From: Pseudomonas fildesensis
GTDB lineage: Bacteria > Pseudomonadota > Gammaproteobacteria > Pseudomonadales > Pseudomonadaceae
Length of the DNA: 64,000 nt
Assembly: GCF_001050345.1 (NCBI RefSeq)
Contig: NZ_LFMW01000001.1
Coordinates: 124,001-188,000 of the forward strand
Reading direction: 5' to 3'
Below the pieces are notes generated by a model. That model ran no database searches, was not told the DNA's origin, and saw nothing but the letters and a program-made list of their open reading frames with translations. The position numbers were made by a program, and so were the translations under genes. This document shows, in pieces, positions 60,744 through 64,000 of the stretch (position 1 is the stretch's first letter; each line of letters starts with the position of its first letter).

Positions 60744-62709
60744 TGGTCAATGCCTTAACCGGATCGAGCCGGGCAGCTTTACGGGCCGGCATAAAGCCGA
60801 ATACGACGCCGGTGACCAGCGCACAGCCAAACGCGCCGAGCACCGCCACCAGGGAAAATTGCACCGCGACCTTGACCAGCACCAGCACGCCGCCCACCAG
60901 TAGCGCCAGGGCGATACCGCACAGGCCACCGACCACCGAGAGCATCACCGCCTCGGTGAGGAACTGGCGCAGGATGTCGCGCTGGCGTGCGCCGGTGGCC
61001 ATGCGGATGCCGATTTCGCGGGTGCGTTCGCGCACGGTCATCAACATGATGTTCATCACGCCAATGCCGCCCACCAGCAGGGAAATCGCGGCAATCGAGC
61101 CGAGCATCAGCGACAGGGTGTTTTGCGTGCGGGCCTCGGCCTGGATCATCGCGGCGTTATTGGTGAGCTGGTAGTCACGCTTGCCGTTATGCAGACGCAG
61201 CATTAACTGGTCGATGGCCACTTCGGCCTCATGCACCTTGCGTGCATCGGCGGCGGCAATCGCCACGTATTCGGGGTTGTAGGTGCCGAACAGGCGCACG
61301 CTGGCAGCGGTGTAGGGGATGGCGACGCGGTCGTCGCTGTCTTTGTTGCCGGAGCTTGAGCCTTTTTCCGCCAGCACCCCGATGACCTGGAAGGGCACGT
61401 TTTCGATCAGGATGTACTGGCCGATCGGGCTGCCCAGGCCCTTGAACAGTTTCTCGCGGATGCGATGGCCGATCACCGCAACCGTGGCGCCGGCGCGCTC
61501 GTCGGCCTCGGTGAAGTAGCTGCCCTCGACCACCGGCCAGTTGAAAATTTCCGGGAAGTTGACGTCGTTGCCGCCCACATAGGCCAGGTAGTCCTGGTTG
61601 CCGAAGCGCACCCCGGCGTCGCTGCCATTGACCGGCATGATGCGCTTGACCTGAGGCAACGCCGCCAGGGCCGCGACATCATTGAGCGTCACGATACCCA
61701 GCGGCGTGCGCGGGTTGGGCGACGAGCCGCTCAGGTAGATGATGTTGGAACCAAACGCGCCCATCTGCGCCATGACCTGGCGCTTGCTGCCTTCGCCCAC
61801 CGCCAGCATCACCACCACCGACGCCACGCCGATGATGATCCCGAGCAAGGTCAGCGCGGTGCGAAAGCGGTTGATCCACATCACTCGCCACGCGGCCTGC
61901 ACTGCGTCCACCAGTTCGGCCTTCCAGGCGCCGTTGTGTTCGGCGCCGTCGGCCAGGCGCTGGCGCAGGTCCACGGCTTGCAGCGCGTTGCTGTTGGCCG
62001 TTGCCGGCACGTAGGTGTCACTGTCGGCGGAGTCGCTGATGATCAGGCCATCGCGAATCTCGATGATGCGGTTGGCCCGCGCCGCCACTTCGCGGTCGTG
62101 AGTGATCAGAATAACCACGTGGCCCTGGCTCGCCAGTTCGTCCAGCAACGCCATGACCTCGGCACCGCTGTGGCTGTCGAGTGCACCAGTGGGTTCGTCG
62201 GCCAGGATGATATGGCCGCCGTTCATCAGTGCGCGGGCAATCGACACCCGTTGCTGTTGGCCTCCGGACAGTTGATGCGGACGGTTGCCGGTGCGCTCGG
62301 CCAGGCCCAGGCGGGTCAGCAAGGCGTTGGCACGGGCATGGCGTTCGGCGGCGCTGATACCGGCATAGATCGCCGGCATCTCGACGTTTTCCTGGGCCGA
62401 ACCCGACGGAATCAGGTGGTAGCCCTGGAACACAAAACCAAAGGCTTCACGGCGCAGCCAGGCGAGTTCGTCGCTGTCCAGTTGCGCGACGTTTTCCCCG
62501 GCGAACAGGTAGTCGCCGACGGTGGGCCGGTCGAGGCAGCCGAGGATATTCATCAGCGTGGATTTGCCGGAACCCGAGGCGCCGACGATGGCGACAAATT
62601 CCCCGGCATGGATCGACAGGTCGATGCCGCGCAACACGTCGACCTGCGGGCTGTCGCCGCCGCCGTAGGACTTGCGGATGTTCTTGAGTTCAATCAGCGG
62701 CGTGGTCAA
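60736..62709 (-). CDS. pvdT: MacB-type ABC exporter PvdT
   Basis: The 657-residue MacB-like protein has an N-terminal ATPase (Walker [10 protein letters not shown], signature [15 protein letters not shown], Walker [12 protein letters not shown]). A membrane helix, a periplasmic domain and three C-terminal helices with the FtsX signature follow. I chose the TTG at 62709, because GGAGG lies five bases upstream and the product then begins [13 protein letters not shown] like PvdT. A GTG at 62721 would place that site inside the gene. It overlaps or abuts pvdR. Confidence 0.85.
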   Translation of the reverse strand: MTTPLIELKNIRKSYGGGDSPQVDVLRGIDLSIHAGEFVAIVGASGSGKSTLMNILGCLDRPTVGDYLFAGENVAQLDSDELAWLRREAFGFVFQGYHLIPSGSAQENVEMPAIYAGISAAERHARANALLTRLGLAERTGNRPHQLSGGQQQRVSIARALMNGGHIILADEPTGALDSHSGAEVMALLDELASQGHVVILITHDREVAARANRIIEIRDGLIISDSADSDTYVPATANSNALQAVDLRQRLADGAEHNGAWKAELVDAVQAAWRVMWINRFRTALTLLGIIIGVASVVVMLAVGEGSKRQVMAQMGAFGSNIIYLSGSSPNPRTPLGIVTLNDVAALAALPQVKRIMPVNGSDAGVRFGNQDYLAYVGGNDVNFPEIFNWPVVEGSYFTEADERAGATVAVIGHRIREKLFKGLGSPIGQYILIENVPFQVIGVLAEKGSSSGNKDSDDRVAIPYTAASVRLFGTYNPEYVAIAAADARKVHEAEVAIDQLMLRLHNGKRDYQLTNNAAMIQAEARTQNTLSLMLGSIAAISLLVGGIGVMNIMLMTVRERTREIGIRMATGARQRDILRQFLTEAVMLSVVGGLCGIALALLVGGVLVLVKVAVQFSLVAVLGAFGCALVTGVVFGFMPARKAARLDPVKALTSE

Positions 62710-62710
62710 C

Positions 62711-63880
62711 TCAACCTCCACTGCCGTCGACCGGGCCGATCAGCAGGTGATCGCCTTCGTTGAGCCCGTCGAGTATCTCGACGCGCAGGCGGTCGCTGAT
62801 CCCCAGGCGCACTTCGCGCTCCTCGATACGGCCTTTATCCGTGACCACACGGGCGATTTGCTTGTCGGCACTCGACGTCCCCAGCAGCGCGGCGACCGGT
62901 GCCGTAAGGGCATCCTTGACCTGGCTGGCGACGAAAAATACCTGGGTTGTCATCTCGGCCATCAAGGCGTTGTCGGTGTTGTCCACGTCCAGCAGCACGG
63001 TGTACAGCACCACGCGGCCGGTGCCGCTTTTGCTCGCGCTGCTGGGGCTGCCGCTGCCTTGGGTTTCGTTCAACGGCTTGGGCGGGATCGGCAGGATCTG
63101 CCGCACGGTGCTGGTCCAGCGACGGTTGCCGCCGCTGAGGGTGGTGAAATAGGCGGTCATGCCGGGTTTGACGTGGCCGATGTCGGCTTCCGACACCTCG
63201 GCCCACACGGTCATCGGCGACAACTTGGCGATGCGCAGGATCAGCGGGGTCTGCTGCTGGGCGTTGAGGGTCTGGCCGACTCGCGCATCCACCGCGACCA
63301 CGGTGCCGGTCATCGGCGCGAAGATGCGCGTGTAACCCAGCTCTGCCTCGTCACTGCGCAGGCTGGCCTGGGCCTGCAGTATTTGCGCCTGAAACATATT
63401 GACCCGGGCCTGGGTAGCGCTCAGCTCGGCCTTGGCGGTTTGCACGTCTTCCTCGCGGGTGGCGTTGCCGGCGGCCAGGCGCTGTTGGCGCTGATATTTC
63501 TGACGGGCCAGTTCGTGCTGGGCCTTTTGCTCCTGCAACTGGGCCTTGAGGTTTTCGATGGCGTAGCGGCTGGCGTCGAGCTTGGCTTTTTGCGTCGAGG
63601 GGTCGATCTCGACCAGCAGTTGGCCTTCCTGCACCTGGTCGCCTGCTTCGACGTGGATCTTGCGGATCTGCCCGGACGCCTGGGCGCCCACATCCACATA
63701 GCGGCGCGGTTGCAGGGTGCCCAGGGCGGTGACGCTGTTTTCAATGTTGCCGCGCGTGACGGTAACGGTAGCCAGGTTGTCGCGGCCCGAAGGCAGCACC
63801 TGCCAGGCGGCGACGGCGACGATGGGAATCAGGCACGCGACAACAAGCAGGGCGCGTCGAGCGGGGCGAGGGCGTTTCAT
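62711..63880 (-). CDS. pvdR: Periplasmic adaptor PvdR
   Basis: The 389-residue MacA-like adaptor has an N-terminal membrane anchor, a biotinyl-lipoyl-like domain ([39 protein letters not shown]) and a long coiled coil (residues about 105-175). A beta-barrel region follows. With PvdT and OpmQ it forms the tripartite pump that secretes and recycles pyoverdine from the periplasm. The operon has a PvdS-type promoter upstream, which ties it to iron starvation. Confidence 0.85.
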   Translation of the reverse strand: MKRPRPARRALLVVACLIPIVAVAAWQVLPSGRDNLATVTVTRGNIENSVTALGTLQPRRYVDVGAQASGQIRKIHVEAGDQVQEGQLLVEIDPSTQKAKLDASRYAIENLKAQLQEQKAQHELARQKYQRQQRLAAGNATREEDVQTAKAELSATQARVNMFQAQILQAQASLRSDEAELGYTRIFAPMTGTVVAVDARVGQTLNAQQQTPLILRIAKLSPMTVWAEVSEADIGHVKPGMTAYFTTLSGGNRRWTSTVRQILPIPPKPLNETQGSGSPSSASKSGTGRVVLYTVLLDVDNTDNALMAEMTTQVFFVASQVKDALTAPVAALLGTSSADKQIARVVTDKGRIEEREVRLGISDRLRVEILDGLNEGDHLLIGPVDGSGG

Positions 63881-63935
63881 GCTTTGGTTCCAGCCAGGAA
63901 AGTTCGGGCCGCAGTTGCGGGGAGCTGACAGTTAA

Positions 63936-63959
63936 ACGAGAGAATTGCCCGGAGATTTA
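63936..63959 (-). promoter_or_regulatory. PvdS (iron-starvation sigma) promoter of pvdRT-opmQ
   Basis: On the minus strand TAAAT (63959-63955) is followed after exactly 16 bases by CGT (63938-63936), matching the PvdS promoter pattern TAAAT-N16/17-CGT. It lies 56 bp upstream of the pvdR start. This predicts expression only when PvdS is active. Confidence 0.75.
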
Positions 63960-64000
63960 GGCTGTTACACAAGCGGATACAGCTCTGTTGAATAAAAAAA

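Overview
The window looks like the chromosome of a fluorescent Pseudomonas of the P. fluorescens / SBW25-like group. The basis is high-GC coding DNA with long antisense shadow frames, three kinds of REP/REPIN palindromes scattered between genes, a pvdRT-opmQ pyoverdine efflux operon with a PvdS-type promoter, fetAB, arnT, attEFGH-like genes and many LysR/AraC/LacI regulators. No rRNA, tRNA, CRISPR array, IS element or prophage was seen.

Layout. 0-8.4 kb: 2-hydroxyacid reductase, class III aminotransferase, HAD protein, Lrp regulator, periplasmic e(P4)-type phosphatase, DUF1835 protein, a dead aldo/keto reductase, and fetAB. 8.4-12.9 kb: a REPIN flanked by mirrored 18-bp tandem arrays, then an L-idonate/5-ketogluconate operon (idnT-idnO-idnD) divergent from a LysR gene. 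13-15.5 kb: GST, a gutted LysR gene, a small DUF3077/DUF6124-like gene behind a folded, C4-antisense-RNA-like leader, a RidA protein and a second REPIN. 15.5-24 kb: the wreck of an aromatic amine / 4-hydroxyphenylacetate (HPA) region. The aldehyde dehydrogenase and FeaR regulator are intact. The HPA hydroxylase oxygenase and reductase, a porin, an amino-acid permease, hpaR, hpaI and hpaA survive only as joined fragments, some inverted, that form deceptive continuous ORFs.

24-28.3 kb is accessory DNA: an unknown gene with a degenerate hrp-box and an effector-like N-terminus, a half-length sugar-ABC ATPase, and an AT-rich island with an ABC-2 permease/ATPase pair. 28.3-32.3 kb: two ArnT-type lipid A glycosyltransferases and an Ais-like phosphatase. 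32.6-36.9 kb: an AttEFGH-like ABC system whose lipoprotein signal peptide is interrupted in frame by a 102-bp REPIN. 37-39.7 kb: a small unknown gene, a secreted PPC-type protein behind an SOS-like box, and a membrane hydroxylase.

39.8-47.9 kb is a complete polyol utilisation locus: periplasmic binding protein, RbsA-like ATPase, permease, EltD-like dehydrogenase, FGGY kinase, DCXR-like SDR and a LacI regulator, with a perfect 20-bp palindromic operator ahead of the first gene. 49.3-57.5 kb is a GntR-controlled operon joining a branched-chain-amino-acid-type ABC importer to an M20 carbamoylase-like hydrolase and an amidase, probably for uptake and hydrolysis of an amide or ureido compound. 57.6-59.2 kb encodes an exported alpha/beta hydrolase with alanine at the nucleophile position. 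The window ends with pvdR-pvdT-opmQ, whose PvdS box (TAAAT-N16-CGT) lies just inside the right edge.
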